NCBI RefSeq assembly: GCF_963860125.1
Contig: NZ_CAWLFA010000001.1
Location: 2,170,001 to 2,234,000, forward strand
Reading direction: 5' to 3'
DNA length: 64,000 bases
Origin: Picosynechococcus sp. PCC 7002
GTDB taxonomy: Bacteria; Cyanobacteriota; Cyanobacteriia; Cyanobacteriales; MRBY01
The position numbers and the translations under genes are program-made. This document shows, in pieces, positions 43,566 through 53,280 of the stretch. The notes under the pieces were generated by a model, which ran no database searches, had not been told where the DNA came from, and saw only the letters and a program-made list of their open reading frames with translations. Each line of letters opens with the position of its first letter. Position 1 is the stretch's first letter.

Positions 43566-44861
43566 GTGGCTATCGGAATTGGTTTACTTGGCTTAGGAAC
43601 GGTTGGCACGGGCACTGCAGAAATTTTGCTGTCGCCCCAGGGCCGCCACCCGCTGTTGGGGGAAGTGGTTTTGAAACGGGCAGGGGTGCGCTCCCTAGAC
43701 AAGCCCCGCAACATTGATTTACCAGCGGGTTGCCTAACCACTGATCTAGAGGCCATCGTCAAAGATCCAGAGATTCAGGTGGTGGTTGAGTTGTTGGGTG
43801 GCCTGGAGCCAGCGCGGACTCTCATCCTGGCGGCGATCGCCAATGGGAAACATGTGGTCACGGCCAACAAAGCAGTGATTGCCAAATATGGCGAAGAAAT
43901 TTACACCGCAGCGAACCAAGCAGGGGTCTATGTGCTCCTTGAGGCGGCGGTGGGCGGTGGCATTCCGATCATTAAACCCCTCAAGCAATCTTTAGGAGTG
44001 AACCGCATTACCCGTGTCATTGGCATTATCAATGGCACCACCAACTATATCCTCACCCAGATGGCCCAGCACGGGGCAGACTTTGGGGAAGTATTAGCGG
44101 AAGCCCAAAAATTGGGTTATGCCGAAGCCGATCCCAGTGCCGATGTGGATGGGGGCGACGCGGCGGACAAAATTGCGATTCTCGCTTCCTTGGCCTTTGG
44201 GGGACGAATTCGGCGCGAAGATGTCTACTGCGAAGGGATTCGTTCCATTAGTGCGGCAGATATCAGTTTTGCGAAAAAGCTCGGTTTTGTGATCAAATTA
44301 TTGGCGATCGCCGAACGACCAGACCTCGAAGAAGATGCCCTACAGTTGCGCGTTCACCCGACTTTGGTGCCAGAAGATCATCCCATCGCCAGCGTCAATG
44401 GTGTCTTTAATGCGATCCTCGTGGAAGGGGAACCCCTCGGCCAGGTAATGTTCTATGGCCCTGGGGCTGGGGCTGGGGCAACGGCCAGCGCCGTAGTTTC
44501 TGACATTGTTCATGTGGTGGGTCTGTTGCATTCTGACCAGGTGATCCAGAAACTCAACCCTCTCCTGGGCTGCACCCATGAGCATTACAGCAAAATTTTA
44601 CCCATTGATACCCTAAAAACTCGTTTTTATGCGCGCTTCTTGTCGCGGGATTTGCCCGGTGTGATCGGCGATCTGGGGACTTGCTTTGGGCAGCACCAAG
44701 TGAGCTTGGAATCAGTCGTGCAGATTGGTCTTCAGGATGATTGCGCTGAGATCGTCGTCGTGACCCATGATGTCCATGAGGCGAATTTCCGGGAAGCCAT
44801 GCGAGAAATCGAAGGCCTAGAGGCGATCAAGGAAGTGCCGAGTATTCTCCGCGTCCTTTAG
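43566..44861 (+). CDS. hom: Homoserine dehydrogenase
   Basis: 431 residues. It reduces aspartate semialdehyde to homoserine for threonine and methionine. The N-terminal Rossmann motif is GLLGLGTVGTGTAEIL. The catalytic region has VTANKAVIAKYG, EAAVGGGIPIIKPL, GIINGTTNYILTQM and AEADPSADVDGGDAADKIAILA. A C-terminal ACT domain (about 350-430, FYARFLSRDLPGVIGDLG) suggests feedback control by threonine. The start is GTG. A hairpin terminator follows the stop. Confidence 0.96.
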   Translation: MAIGIGLLGLGTVGTGTAEILLSPQGRHPLLGEVVLKRAGVRSLDKPRNIDLPAGCLTTDLEAIVKDPEIQVVVELLGGLEPARTLILAAIANGKHVVTANKAVIAKYGEEIYTAANQAGVYVLLEAAVGGGIPIIKPLKQSLGVNRITRVIGIINGTTNYILTQMAQHGADFGEVLAEAQKLGYAEADPSADVDGGDAADKIAILASLAFGGRIRREDVYCEGIRSISAADISFAKKLGFVIKLLAIAERPDLEEDALQLRVHPTLVPEDHPIASVNGVFNAILVEGEPLGQVMFYGPGAGAGATASAVVSDIVHVVGLLHSDQVIQKLNPLLGCTHEHYSKILPIDTLKTRFYARFLSRDLPGVIGDLGTCFGQHQVSLESVVQIGLQDDCAEIVVVTHDVHEANFREAMREIEGLEAIKEVPSILRVL

Positions 44862-44886
44862 TAATCATTCAACTGCAAAATTCTTG

Positions 44887-44913
44887 ATCCTCCACATTTC
44901 TGGAGGATTTTTT
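44887..44913 (+). terminator. Rho-independent terminator after homoserine dehydrogenase
   Basis: The perfect 8-bp stem ATCCTCCA / TGGAGGAT has a six-base loop and is followed by a T-run. It starts 26 bases after the stop codon. Confidence 0.85.
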
Positions 44914-45011
44914 GTTAATTTGTCTACAATTCTGACGATGTTTTCCAGAGTTGGGCTAAGTTAGTGAATAAATGCCTCTTTAGCGATACTTTTTGAGGAT
45001 ACCGAGAAATA

Positions 45012-47765
45012 ATGCCTTTAAGTTGGAATGAAATCAAAAGTCGGGCGATCGCCTTCTCGAAGGAGTGGGAATTTGAGGAGTCAGAAAAATCAGAAGCACA
45101 ATCGTTTTGGAATGATTTTTTTCAGGTATTTGGCATTTCTCGTAAGCGAATCGCAACATTTGAGAAGTCAGTTAACAAATTAGGGAATAAGAAAGGTTCT
45201 ATTGACCTGTTATGGAAGGGAAATATCCTTGTTGAGCATAAATCACGAGGCAAAAGTTTAGATAAGGCGTTTGAACAGGCAAAAGATTATTTTCCGGGGT
45301 TAAAGGAGCATGAGCTACCTCGATATATTTTGGTGTCGGATTTCGCTCAATTCCGGCTTTATGACCTCGAAACGGATCAGACCCATGAATTTCTACTAAA
45401 AGATTTCGTCAATTATGTTCATCTGTTTGATTTTATTGCGGGATATGAGCAGCGAACCTATAAGGATGAAGATCCGGTTAATATTCACGCGGCGGAGTTG
45501 ATGGGTAAGCTGCATGACCGTCTCAGGGAGATTGGTTATACGGGTCATGATCTAGAAGTTTACTTAGTGAGGTTGTTATTTTGCTTATTTGCAGATGACA
45601 CAGGCATTTTTGAAAAGGGAATTTTTGAGGAATATCTCGATATTCATACCAAAGAAGATGGTAGTGATTTGGCGATGCACTTGGGGCATATTTTCCATGT
45701 GTTGAATACGCCACCGGAGAAGCGGTTAAAAAATCTGGATGAGAGTTTAGGACAGTTTCCCTATGTGAATGGCAAGTTATTTGAAGAGCAGTTAGCGCCT
45801 GCGGCTTTTGATCGCAAAATGCGAGAAATGTTATTAGAAGCTTGTGGATTTAATTGGGGGAAAATTTCTCCGGCCATTTTTGGGTCAATGTTCCAAGCGG
45901 CGATGGATCAACAGACTCGACGAAATTTGGGGGCGCATTATACGTCTGAGAAAAATATTCAGAAGGTGATTAAGCCTTTGTTTTTGGATGAGTTGCACGA
46001 GAAATTTAAGAAGGCAAAAGGCAGTCCAACGGCGTTAAAGCGGCTCCATGATGAGCTTGGGGAATTACATTTTCTTGATCCGGCTTGTGGCTGTGGAAAT
46101 TTTTTGATTATTTCTTATCGGGAATTGCGAGATCTAGAGTTATTGATTCTCAAAGAGCTTTACAAGAAGAAGGAGGGGTTTATTGATATTCGTTTGTTCC
46201 TAAAGGTGGATGTGGATCAGTTTGGGGGCATTGAATATGATGAGTTTCCGGCACGGGTGGCAGAGGTGGCGATGTGGCTCATCGATCATCAGATGAATAT
46301 CAAGGTGAGTAATGAGTTTGGGCAGTATTTTGTCCGGTTGCCGCTAAAGAAGGCTGCCAGAATTGTGAATGGGAATGCGTTACGGATTGATTGGGAAGAA
46401 GTGATTCCAAAGGAAAAGTTAAATTACATTCTCGGTAATCCACCTTTTGTGGGTTCAAAGATGATGACGAAAGATCAGCGAGCAGATCTTTTATCTGTTT
46501 TTGAAAGTGCCAAGGGTGCAGGGGTAATGGATTATGTTTCTGCTTGGTATGTTAAAGCGGCAGATTTTATTCAAGAGAAAAAGATAAAAACAGCTTTTGT
46601 AAGTACAAATTCTATCTCTCAAGGTGAGCAAGTTGGAATTTTATGGGGACTACTTTTTGAAAAATATCAAATTAAGATTCATTTTGCACACCGTACTTTT
46701 AAATGGTCAAATGAGGCAAAAGGGAAAGCGGCTGTTTATTGTGTGATTATTGGATTTGCAACTTTTAACATTAAAGGAAAGCGTTTATTCGAGTATGAAG
46801 ATATCAAGGGAGAAGCGTTAGAAATCAAAGTAAGTAACATCAATCCATATTTGGTAAATGGTGATGATTTAATTATTCTAAGACGGCGGCAACCTTTATG
46901 TAATGTCCCTAATATTGGCATTGGCAATAAGCCCATTGATGGCGGCCATTACTTGTTCACCACAGAAGAAAAGGAGGATTTTTTAAAACTAGAGCCAAAA
47001 GCAGAAAAATGGTTTAGGAAATGGTTGGGTTCTAGGGAGTTTATCAATAAAGAAGAAAGATGGTGTTTGTGGTTGGGAGACTGTCCACCTAACGAACTCA
47101 AAAAAATGCCCCATGCTTTAGAGCGAGTCAAGGCAGTTAAAGAAACTCGATTAAATAGCAACAGTAAACCGACCCAAAAGCTAGCGCAAACACCGACAAG
47201 ATTTCATGTTGAAAATATGCCAGAATCAGAATATTTACTTATTCCAAAAGTTTCTAGTGAAAGGCGCAACTATATTCCTATTGGGTTTTTAAATCAAAGT
47301 ACGTTATCTAGTGACTTGGTGTTTATTGTTGGTAATGCCACCTTGTTTCATTTTGGTATCTTTACTTCAGTAATGCACATGGCATGGGTTAAATATGTTT
47401 GTGGAAGATTAAAAAGTGATTATCGTTATTCAAAAGATATTGTCTATAATAATTTTCCTTTTCCGCAGAACGTAACTGACAAACAAAAACAAACAGTTGA
47501 AAAAGCAGCGCAGTTAGTTTTAGACACTAGAGACAAATATCCCGATAGTAGCCTTGCCGATCTTTACGATCCCCTCACCATGCCCCCCGACTTAATGAAA
47601 GCCCACCAAAAACTCGATAAAGCAGTGGATCTCTGTTACCGTCCTCAAGCTTTTACCAGCGAACTCAACCGCATCGAATTTTTATTTAACGAATATGAGA
47701 AACTGATAACACCACTCCTACAAAGTACAAAACAGAAAAAAGCCCGCAAAAACAAAACATCTTAA
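45012..47765 (+). CDS. MmeI-like type IIG restriction-modification enzyme
   Basis: 917-residue single-chain restriction enzyme and adenine methyltransferase. The N-terminal nuclease shows Asp65-x9-Glu75-x-Lys77 within DLLWKGNILVEHKSRG, the MmeI-type PD-(D/E)XK pattern. A helical linker follows (about 150-310). The methyltransferase has motif I LDPACGCGNFLI and motif IV NPPFVGSK. The target-recognition region is about 620-840, with a short helical tail. No HIP1 site occurs after the first 50 bases of the gene, unlike the neighbours, which suggests transfer. No separate specificity or nuclease gene is needed for this type. Confidence 0.92.
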   Translation: MPLSWNEIKSRAIAFSKEWEFEESEKSEAQSFWNDFFQVFGISRKRIATFEKSVNKLGNKKGSIDLLWKGNILVEHKSRGKSLDKAFEQAKDYFPGLKEHELPRYILVSDFAQFRLYDLETDQTHEFLLKDFVNYVHLFDFIAGYEQRTYKDEDPVNIHAAELMGKLHDRLREIGYTGHDLEVYLVRLLFCLFADDTGIFEKGIFEEYLDIHTKEDGSDLAMHLGHIFHVLNTPPEKRLKNLDESLGQFPYVNGKLFEEQLAPAAFDRKMREMLLEACGFNWGKISPAIFGSMFQAAMDQQTRRNLGAHYTSEKNIQKVIKPLFLDELHEKFKKAKGSPTALKRLHDELGELHFLDPACGCGNFLIISYRELRDLELLILKELYKKKEGFIDIRLFLKVDVDQFGGIEYDEFPARVAEVAMWLIDHQMNIKVSNEFGQYFVRLPLKKAARIVNGNALRIDWEEVIPKEKLNYILGNPPFVGSKMMTKDQRADLLSVFESAKGAGVMDYVSAWYVKAADFIQEKKIKTAFVSTNSISQGEQVGILWGLLFEKYQIKIHFAHRTFKWSNEAKGKAAVYCVIIGFATFNIKGKRLFEYEDIKGEALEIKVSNINPYLVNGDDLIILRRRQPLCNVPNIGIGNKPIDGGHYLFTTEEKEDFLKLEPKAEKWFRKWLGSREFINKEERWCLWLGDCPPNELKKMPHALERVKAVKETRLNSNSKPTQKLAQTPTRFHVENMPESEYLLIPKVSSERRNYIPIGFLNQSTLSSDLVFIVGNATLFHFGIFTSVMHMAWVKYVCGRLKSDYRYSKDIVYNNFPFPQNVTDKQKQTVEKAAQLVLDTRDKYPDSSLADLYDPLTMPPDLMKAHQKLDKAVDLCYRPQAFTSELNRIEFLFNEYEKLITPLLQSTKQKKARKNKTS

Positions 47766-47779
47766 TTTCACATTGAATA

Positions 47780-48172
47780 ATGAGAACAATGACCATCAAA
47801 GAATTATTAAAAGACCAAGAAAGACTCTATTTCTACTATCAATCAGCGTTGAAAAAGTCACAAAAAAAATTTGAGATTAACAAAAATCATCAGAAAAATA
47901 GTCTTTATTTAGCCAAGCAAGCAGCAATAATTTTAAAAGAAAAATTCAATGCCTCTAAAGTTGCTTTGTTCGGTTCAATTCTTGATTTAGAAACATTTAC
48001 CCAGTGGTCAGATATTGACATTGCTGCATGGGGACTAGAGCCAAGTGAAACGTTGTTAGCTATGGACACAGTACAAAGCCTTAGTGATGAGATTGAAATC
48101 AATCTGGTCGATATCAACACAGTCAAATCAGAAGTTTACCAAAGCATTCTAAAGAACCACCAGGAAATATGA
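47780..48172 (+). CDS. MNT-like nucleotidyltransferase (antitoxin-type)
   Basis: 130 residues. A helical N-terminus is followed by a minimal nucleotidyltransferase: VALFGSILD (GS motif) and SDIDIAAWG (DxD), with a later EINLVDIN that may carry the third acidic residue. In MNT/HepT pairs this protein AMPylates the HepT toxin. It overlaps the next small ORF by four bases (ATGA), the normal MNT/HepT arrangement. A second ATG lies three codons in. Confidence 0.85.
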   Translation: MRTMTIKELLKDQERLYFYYQSALKKSQKKFEINKNHQKNSLYLAKQAAIILKEKFNASKVALFGSILDLETFTQWSDIDIAAWGLEPSETLLAMDTVQSLSDEIEINLVDINTVKSEVYQSILKNHQEI

Positions 48173-48315
48173 TTTCTTCTTATTTGAAAGTCGCAGGACA
48201 TATTAATGATGAACTTGTTAGCTTAGAAAAAACCTACCAGAGAATTCATCGTGCCAATCAAGCTCGACAATCAAATGCCCTTGATAGTGACTTATTGATC
48301 GATGCGATCGCCTAA
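48169..48315 (+). pseudogene. Truncated HepT-like toxin
   Basis: 48 codons: MISSYLKVAGHINDELVSLE at the start, LLIDAIA at the end. This matches the N-terminus of cyanobacterial HepT-like (DUF86-related) proteins, which normally continue to about 140 residues and carry the RX4HXY RNase motif near the C-terminus. Here a stop falls directly after a HIP1 site (GCGATCGCC TAA), and the next gene begins on the other strand. The catalytic part is missing, so the toxin is probably inactive. Confidence 0.7.
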
Positions 48316-48900
48316 TTATTCACTATTCTCTGCCGCTAGAATCACATCAGCATAAATATCTGCTACTGCCCACTCAAATTCAATACTGGGAATCACCAGC
48401 GTATCGTCAACACCAAAATCTCGATATCCCCACATTTCTCCCGTTTGCCGTTGATAAAGTTCTACATAAATATGCTCAGAATCAAGCAAAATATATTCCT
48501 CTAGACTAGGCATTTGTCGATAATATTTCAGCTTTGTTTTGCTATCGTAATTTGAAGTGCTTGGTGATAAAACTTCAACAATTACTTTCGGATACTGAAT
48601 CCATTTACGGGCTTTGAGATCTTCAGGATGACAACTGACCACCAGATCCGGATAAAAATAACGCCGATTTGCTTTCCCTTGCACTTTTACATCAGACATA
48701 TTTACCCGACAACCTCTGGACTTAAGGTGTGCTCTCAAAGCAACTAATAGATTGATTGCAATATCATTGTGAGGCAACGTTCCTCCAGTCATCGCAATAA
48801 TTTCACCATCAATATATTCATAGCGAAGTTCCTGCCGTTCTTCCCACTGGAGATATTCCGCAGCAGTCATTTTTTCTGGAAACTTAGGTGTTGCAATCAT
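48316..48900 (-). CDS. Uma2-family (DUF820) putative nuclease
   Basis: 194 residues with a PD-(D/E)XK-like core. It has MTAAEYLQWEERQELRYEYI, IIAMTGGTLPHNDIAINL, YFYPDLVVSC (catalytic Asp) and KVIVEVLSPSTSNYD (Glu), then KLKYYRQMPSLEEYILLD. Uma2 proteins are abundant in cyanobacteria and their role is unknown. The ATG at 48900 has GAGGAAAA upstream. Two other in-frame ATGs extend the protein by 5 and 10 residues. It converges with the truncated HepT-like ORF; the stops abut. Confidence 0.9.
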   Translation of the reverse strand: MIATPKFPEKMTAAEYLQWEERQELRYEYIDGEIIAMTGGTLPHNDIAINLLVALRAHLKSRGCRVNMSDVKVQGKANRRYFYPDLVVSCHPEDLKARKWIQYPKVIVEVLSPSTSNYDSKTKLKYYRQMPSLEEYILLDSEHIYVELYQRQTGEMWGYRDFGVDDTLVIPSIEFEWAVADIYADVILAAENSE

Positions 48901-48941
48901 CGTTATTTTCCTCATTCTAAGCTGAGTCACTTAGTGAAAAA

Positions 48942-49523
48942 CTAGCGGCCCATTTTTTGCTTCATTTGCCGAATTTGTTCGTCCATTTCCCACTTTTGGA
49001 ACTGAGCTTCGAGGGGATCGGTGGCACTGTTGTAGGTTTGGCGATCGCCATTGGTACCACTAAAGTTTTCCCAACTGCTGGTGTAGGCATCCTCTACTTT
49101 TTGAGACGCTTGCAGTTCATCCATTTTTTGCTTCACTTCCTGGCGTTTCTGCTGGAGCTGCACCAAAAGAGACTGGGCCTGTTCAATGCGTTTTTTAGTG
49201 CCTTGCATCTTGCCCCAGAGTTGATTCCCCTGGCGGAGGAGGGCCGCTTCCCTCGCTTTGGCGGCGCTGGCGAGATCCGGTCTCCGACCCGCTTCGGCCT
49301 GTTGTACCCGCTGGTGCCAATGTTGGATATCCTGGGCCACCTGGGCGATCTGTTGCTCCACCTGGGTCAGTTGCCGTTGTAGATCCTGGGTGAGGCGGTT
49401 GGCTTCTCGTTCTTGTTCTTGGAGTTGCTCGGCGATCGCCTGGAGTTCTAACTGGGGATGTGCCTTGAGAAATTCCTCTAATCGCGTCTCAAAAAACTGC
49501 CCAACTTCGCTAAAAAGACCCAT
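48942..49523 (-). CDS. Coiled-coil protein, TIGR04376-like
   Basis: 193 residues. The N-terminus MGLFSEVGQFFETRLEEFL resembles the cyanobacterial TIGR04376 family. Residues about 28-135 are a nearly continuous Gln/Glu-rich coiled coil, with two halves around ASAAKAREAALLRQGN. The tail has DPLEAQFQKWEMDEQIRQM. The overall plan recalls PspA/Vipp1-type proteins, but no homology is claimed. It is divergent from tRNA-Ser(GCT). Confidence 0.8.
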   Translation of the reverse strand: MGLFSEVGQFFETRLEEFLKAHPQLELQAIAEQLQEQEREANRLTQDLQRQLTQVEQQIAQVAQDIQHWHQRVQQAEAGRRPDLASAAKAREAALLRQGNQLWGKMQGTKKRIEQAQSLLVQLQQKRQEVKQKMDELQASQKVEDAYTSSWENFSGTNGDRQTYNSATDPLEAQFQKWEMDEQIRQMKQKMGR

Positions 49524-49603
49524 AATTCCGCCGTTTTCACAATTGCTGACTTTAGGTTAGCTTTTTTTAGGGAGGTCTGCTACAATCATTTATCGTCACG
49601 CCA

Positions 49604-49692
49604 GGAGAGATGGCTGAGTGGTCGAAAGCAGCACATTGCTAATGTGCCGAGTCGTGTACGCGGCTCCGAGGGTTCGAATCCCTCTCTCTCCG
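49604..49692 (+). tRNA. tRNA-Ser(GCT)
   Basis: 89-base class II tRNA. The acceptor stem is GGAGAGA/TCTCTCC. The anticodon loop TTGCTAA carries GCT. It has a long variable arm (GAGTCGTGTACGCGGCTC) and a T loop TTCGAAT. CCA is not encoded. Confidence 0.95.
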
Positions 49693-49907
49693 TACCAAAA
49701 TTAACTAAATATATTCCCCTGTATTTCCCGCAACTCCCTACGATTGACGGGATTTTTTAGTATTTCCCCGGCTCCTTGGGCTTTCAGAAGAAATGTGTGG
49801 AGTTCTATCGATTTATAAATTCCCCAGGGGCGATCGCCAGAAAATCAAAGGGAATTCGCTATTTATTAAAGACAGATCATCCCGTTGTCCGTTGAAGGAT
49901 TTTTCCC

Positions 49908-52472
49908 ATGAAACCGACCCACAAGTTTCAGGTCAAAGCCGTTTTACCCCCTGTCCTGGAACCCCTACGCCGCCTCGCCCATAACATCCACTGGGATTGG
50001 AATGTCGCCGCAAAAAGTCTCTTTGTTCGCCTCGATCCAGACCTATGGCAGCAGACGAGCCACAATCCGGTGGCGATGTTGGGTCGCGTTGACCAAGCCC
50101 GCCTCGATGAATTAGCCAAGGATGACGGTTTTATCGCCCACATGGAACGGGCCATTGAACAGCTCGATGACTACCTCCAACAACACACTTGGTACCACAA
50201 AGCACGGGGCGAAACCAAAGGGAAAGAATGCTATGCCTATTTCTGTGCGGAGTATGGCCTCAGCTACTGCCTACCGATCTATTCCGGGGGATTGGGGATT
50301 CTTGCGGGGGATCACCTCAAATCCGCCAGTGATCTCGGTTTACCCCTAGTGGCCGTTGGTTTACTGTACCAGGAGGGGTATTTCGCCCAGTATCTCAACC
50401 ATGACGGCTGGCAACAGGAAGAATATCCGATCAATGATTTCTACAATATGCCCCTCCATTTAGAAAAAGATGACCAGGGAAATGAACTGATCATTGAGGT
50501 GGAATTTCCGGGGCGGATGATCTATGCACGGGTTTGGCGTATCGATGTGGGGACGGTGCCCCTCTATATGTTAGATACCAACATTGAGCAAAATACTAAC
50601 CCCTACGACCACGACATTACCGATGAACTGTATGGAGGTGATCGCGATCTCCGGCTCCACCAAGAGATCCTCCTGGGTATCGGTGGCGTGCGCATGCTCG
50701 AAAAACTAGGCTATAAACCGACGGTCTACCACATGAACGAAGGCCACAGCGCCTTTTTGATCCTGGAGCGCATCCGCAAACTCATGCAAGAGCAGGGCTT
50801 AACCTTCCGCCATGCCCAACAGTTTGCCCTCTCGACCCAAATGTTTACGACCCATACCCCCGTGTCCGCTGGGTTTGATCTCTTTTCCCCGGAGCAAACC
50901 CTGCATTATGTGGGTCACTATGCCGAAAAATTTGGCCTCTCCCCAGACCGCTTCCTGGGCCTGGGTCGGGAAAATACTGGGGATCTAGAAGCGCCCTTTA
51001 ATATGGCGATCTTTGCCCTCAAACACAGTGCTTTTATCAATGGTGTGAGTCAACTCCATGGCCAAGTTTCCCGGGAAATGTTCCATAGCTTGTGGCCTGA
51101 TTTTCCCCGCGACGAAGTGGGGATTACCTCGATCACGAATGGTGTCCATGCCCGCAGCGTCACCGCCCCCGCCACCCAAGATCTCTACGACCGCTACCTG
51201 GCCCCCACCTGGGATGAAGCCCCCGCCGAAAGCCATATCTGGGAAAAAGTGAGCACCATTCCCAACGAAGAACTGTGGCGTAACCACGAGCGTCAACGCT
51301 CCGATTTGGTTGTTTATATCCGACAGCACCTCGCCAAGCAACTACAAAAACAAGGGGCCACTGAAGCGGCGATCGCCAAAGCCCGCCAGGTACTCAAGCC
51401 CAACCTCCTGACCATCGGCTTTGCCCGTCGCTTTGCCACCTACAAACGGGCTAATCTCTTTTTGTATGACATTGAACGAATTAAAAAAATTATCCTCGGC
51501 AATCCAGAGCGTCAAGTGCAATTTGTCATTGCCGGGAAAGCCCACCCAAAAGATATTCCGGGGAAAGAACTAATCCGCAACATCATCCATACCGTCCAGG
51601 AAGAAGGCCTCGAAGATTACGTCGTCTTCTTACCCAACTACAATATTCACATTGCCCGCAAAATGGTGTCTGGGTGCGATGTGTGGCTTAATACCCCCCG
51701 ACGCCCCCGGGAAGCCTCTGGCACTTCCGGGATGAAAGCGGCGATGAATGGCTTGCCGAATTTAAGCGTCCTTGATGGCTGGTGGGATGAGGCCGACTAT
51801 ACCCGCACCGGTTGGGCGATCGGCCACGGGGAAATTTACGATGATCAAGATTACCAAGACCGGGTAGAAGCCAGTGCCCTGTATGAACTGCTAGAAAAAG
51901 AAATTGTGCCGCTGTTCTATACGCGCAACAGTTTCGATGTCCCCGAAGGCTGGGTCAATAAAATGAAGGAAGCGATTCGCCTGAATTGCCCCATGTTTAA
52001 TACGTCGCGGATGCTCCGGGACTATGCCCAAAAGGCTTATTTTAAATTGAGCGATCGCCATTTTGAACTCAGCGACAATCACTACCAAGCCGTCCAAGAA
52101 CTCGCCGATTGGAAATCCCAACTATTTAAAGCCTGGTACAACATCCGCGTCGAAGCCTTTGATGTCGGGGAGTCCGCCGAAATCGATATTCAACAGCCCG
52201 TCCATGTCAAAGCAATCCTCGATCTCGCGGCCCTGACCCCAGACGATCTGGCCGTGCAAATTTACCTCGGCACCATCAATGACCAGGACGAACTCATTAA
52301 CGGCGAAAGTTACCCTATGACCTTCCAGGGCCTGACCACCGACCAAAAAGCAATCTACCAAGGCGTTGTGCAATACAAAAAAAGTGGCTACCAAGGCATG
52401 GCCCTACGTATTCTCCCCCACCACCCTCACCTAGATGATGCCACCGAGCCCCGGCTCATCCGTTGGGCCTAG
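49908..52472 (+). CDS. glgP: Glycogen/alpha-glucan phosphorylase
   Basis: 854-residue GT35 enzyme that releases glucose-1-phosphate from glycogen. It has YFCAEYGLSYCLPIYSGGLG near residue 105 and VYHMNEGHSAFL near 285. It has GFARRFATYKRANLF near residue 505. The pyridoxal-phosphate lysine lies in EASGTSGMKAAMNG. The shorter GlgP form (about 850 residues) lacking eukaryotic regulatory regions is usual in cyanobacteria. It pairs functionally with the glgA gene in this window. Confidence 0.96.
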   Translation: MKPTHKFQVKAVLPPVLEPLRRLAHNIHWDWNVAAKSLFVRLDPDLWQQTSHNPVAMLGRVDQARLDELAKDDGFIAHMERAIEQLDDYLQQHTWYHKARGETKGKECYAYFCAEYGLSYCLPIYSGGLGILAGDHLKSASDLGLPLVAVGLLYQEGYFAQYLNHDGWQQEEYPINDFYNMPLHLEKDDQGNELIIEVEFPGRMIYARVWRIDVGTVPLYMLDTNIEQNTNPYDHDITDELYGGDRDLRLHQEILLGIGGVRMLEKLGYKPTVYHMNEGHSAFLILERIRKLMQEQGLTFRHAQQFALSTQMFTTHTPVSAGFDLFSPEQTLHYVGHYAEKFGLSPDRFLGLGRENTGDLEAPFNMAIFALKHSAFINGVSQLHGQVSREMFHSLWPDFPRDEVGITSITNGVHARSVTAPATQDLYDRYLAPTWDEAPAESHIWEKVSTIPNEELWRNHERQRSDLVVYIRQHLAKQLQKQGATEAAIAKARQVLKPNLLTIGFARRFATYKRANLFLYDIERIKKIILGNPERQVQFVIAGKAHPKDIPGKELIRNIIHTVQEEGLEDYVVFLPNYNIHIARKMVSGCDVWLNTPRRPREASGTSGMKAAMNGLPNLSVLDGWWDEADYTRTGWAIGHGEIYDDQDYQDRVEASALYELLEKEIVPLFYTRNSFDVPEGWVNKMKEAIRLNCPMFNTSRMLRDYAQKAYFKLSDRHFELSDNHYQAVQELADWKSQLFKAWYNIRVEAFDVGESAEIDIQQPVHVKAILDLAALTPDDLAVQIYLGTINDQDELINGESYPMTFQGLTTDQKAIYQGVVQYKKSGYQGMALRILPHHPHLDDATEPRLIRWA

Positions 52473-52652
52473 GACAAACCGTCCAAGAGACGATGCCAAT
52501 GGCAATTTACCCCTATACTGGGGAAGAACTTTCCCTGAGAGAGTTTACGTTTCTTAAAATTATCGGGCAATCATTAAAGCCCGAATGCCTTGTGAGACAA
52601 TAGTCTAAGCTATTAAACTAAGCAAGAATCCATTTATTAAAACAGCAATAAT

Positions 52653-53138
52653 ATGAGCGTCGTTAGTCAAGTTATCCTGAGAGCCGATGACGAACTCCGC
52701 TATCCCAGCAGCGGTGAACTCTCGGGGATTAAAAACTTTTTAGCCACTGGGGCGGTACGGATCCGCATTGCGGAGGCCCTTGCCGACAACGAAAAGAAAA
52801 TCGTTGACCAAGCCCAAAAGCAACTGTTTAGCATCCACCCAGAATATCGAACCTCGGGCGGGAATGCAGCCACCACGAAGCAATATAACCAATGTCTGCG
52901 GGACTACGGTTGGTACCTACGTCTGGTCACCTACGGTATCCTCGCTGGCGACAAAGATCCCATTGAAAGAATTGGTTTAATCGGGGTGAAGGAAATGTAC
53001 AACGCCCTCGGTGTACCGGTGCCTGGGATGGTTGATGCGATTCGCTGCCTCAAGGATGCCGCCCTTGGTGTGCTTGATTCAGAGGAAGCAAGAATTGCTG
53101 CTCCTTATTTTGACTTCATTACCCAAGCAATGTCCTAG
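52653..53138 (+). CDS. apcD: Allophycocyanin-B alpha subunit
   Basis: 161-residue phycobiliprotein, the terminal emitter of the phycobilisome core that passes energy towards photosystem I and state transitions. MSVVSQVILRADDELRYPSS is the ApcD start. The chromophore cysteine is Cys81 in NQCLRDYGWYLR. The C-terminus reads PYFDFITQAMS. ApcA is excluded by its different N-terminus. A clear terminator follows 50 bases after the stop, so the gene is probably transcribed alone. Confidence 0.95.
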   Translation: MSVVSQVILRADDELRYPSSGELSGIKNFLATGAVRIRIAEALADNEKKIVDQAQKQLFSIHPEYRTSGGNAATTKQYNQCLRDYGWYLRLVTYGILAGDKDPIERIGLIGVKEMYNALGVPVPGMVDAIRCLKDAALGVLDSEEARIAAPYFDFITQAMS

Positions 53139-53188
53139 GGTTGAGTTCTGGGATTGCGGTCTAATTCAATTCAATTATTTCGTTGGGG

Positions 53189-53217
53189 ATCAGGGTTGTT
53201 TGCGCACCCTGATTTTT
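53189..53217 (+). terminator. Rho-independent terminator after apcD
   Basis: The perfect 8-bp stem ATCAGGGT / ACCCTGAT has a nine-base loop and is followed by TTTTT. It lies about 50 bases downstream of the apcD stop. Confidence 0.87.
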
Positions 53218-53230
53218 ATTGCTTTCGAGC

Positions 53231-53280
53231 CACCCCTCTAACTCCCCTCAAGGGCCACCCCTCTAACTCCCCTTAAGGGG
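53231..53280. repeat. Tandem pair of 25-bp palindromic repeats (IS target)
   Basis: Two adjacent 25-bp units start CACCCCTCTAACTCCCCT and end CAAGGGC (53231-53255) or TAAGGGG (53256-53280). The second supplies the CCTTAAGGGG target that is duplicated around IS copy 2. Confidence 0.85.
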
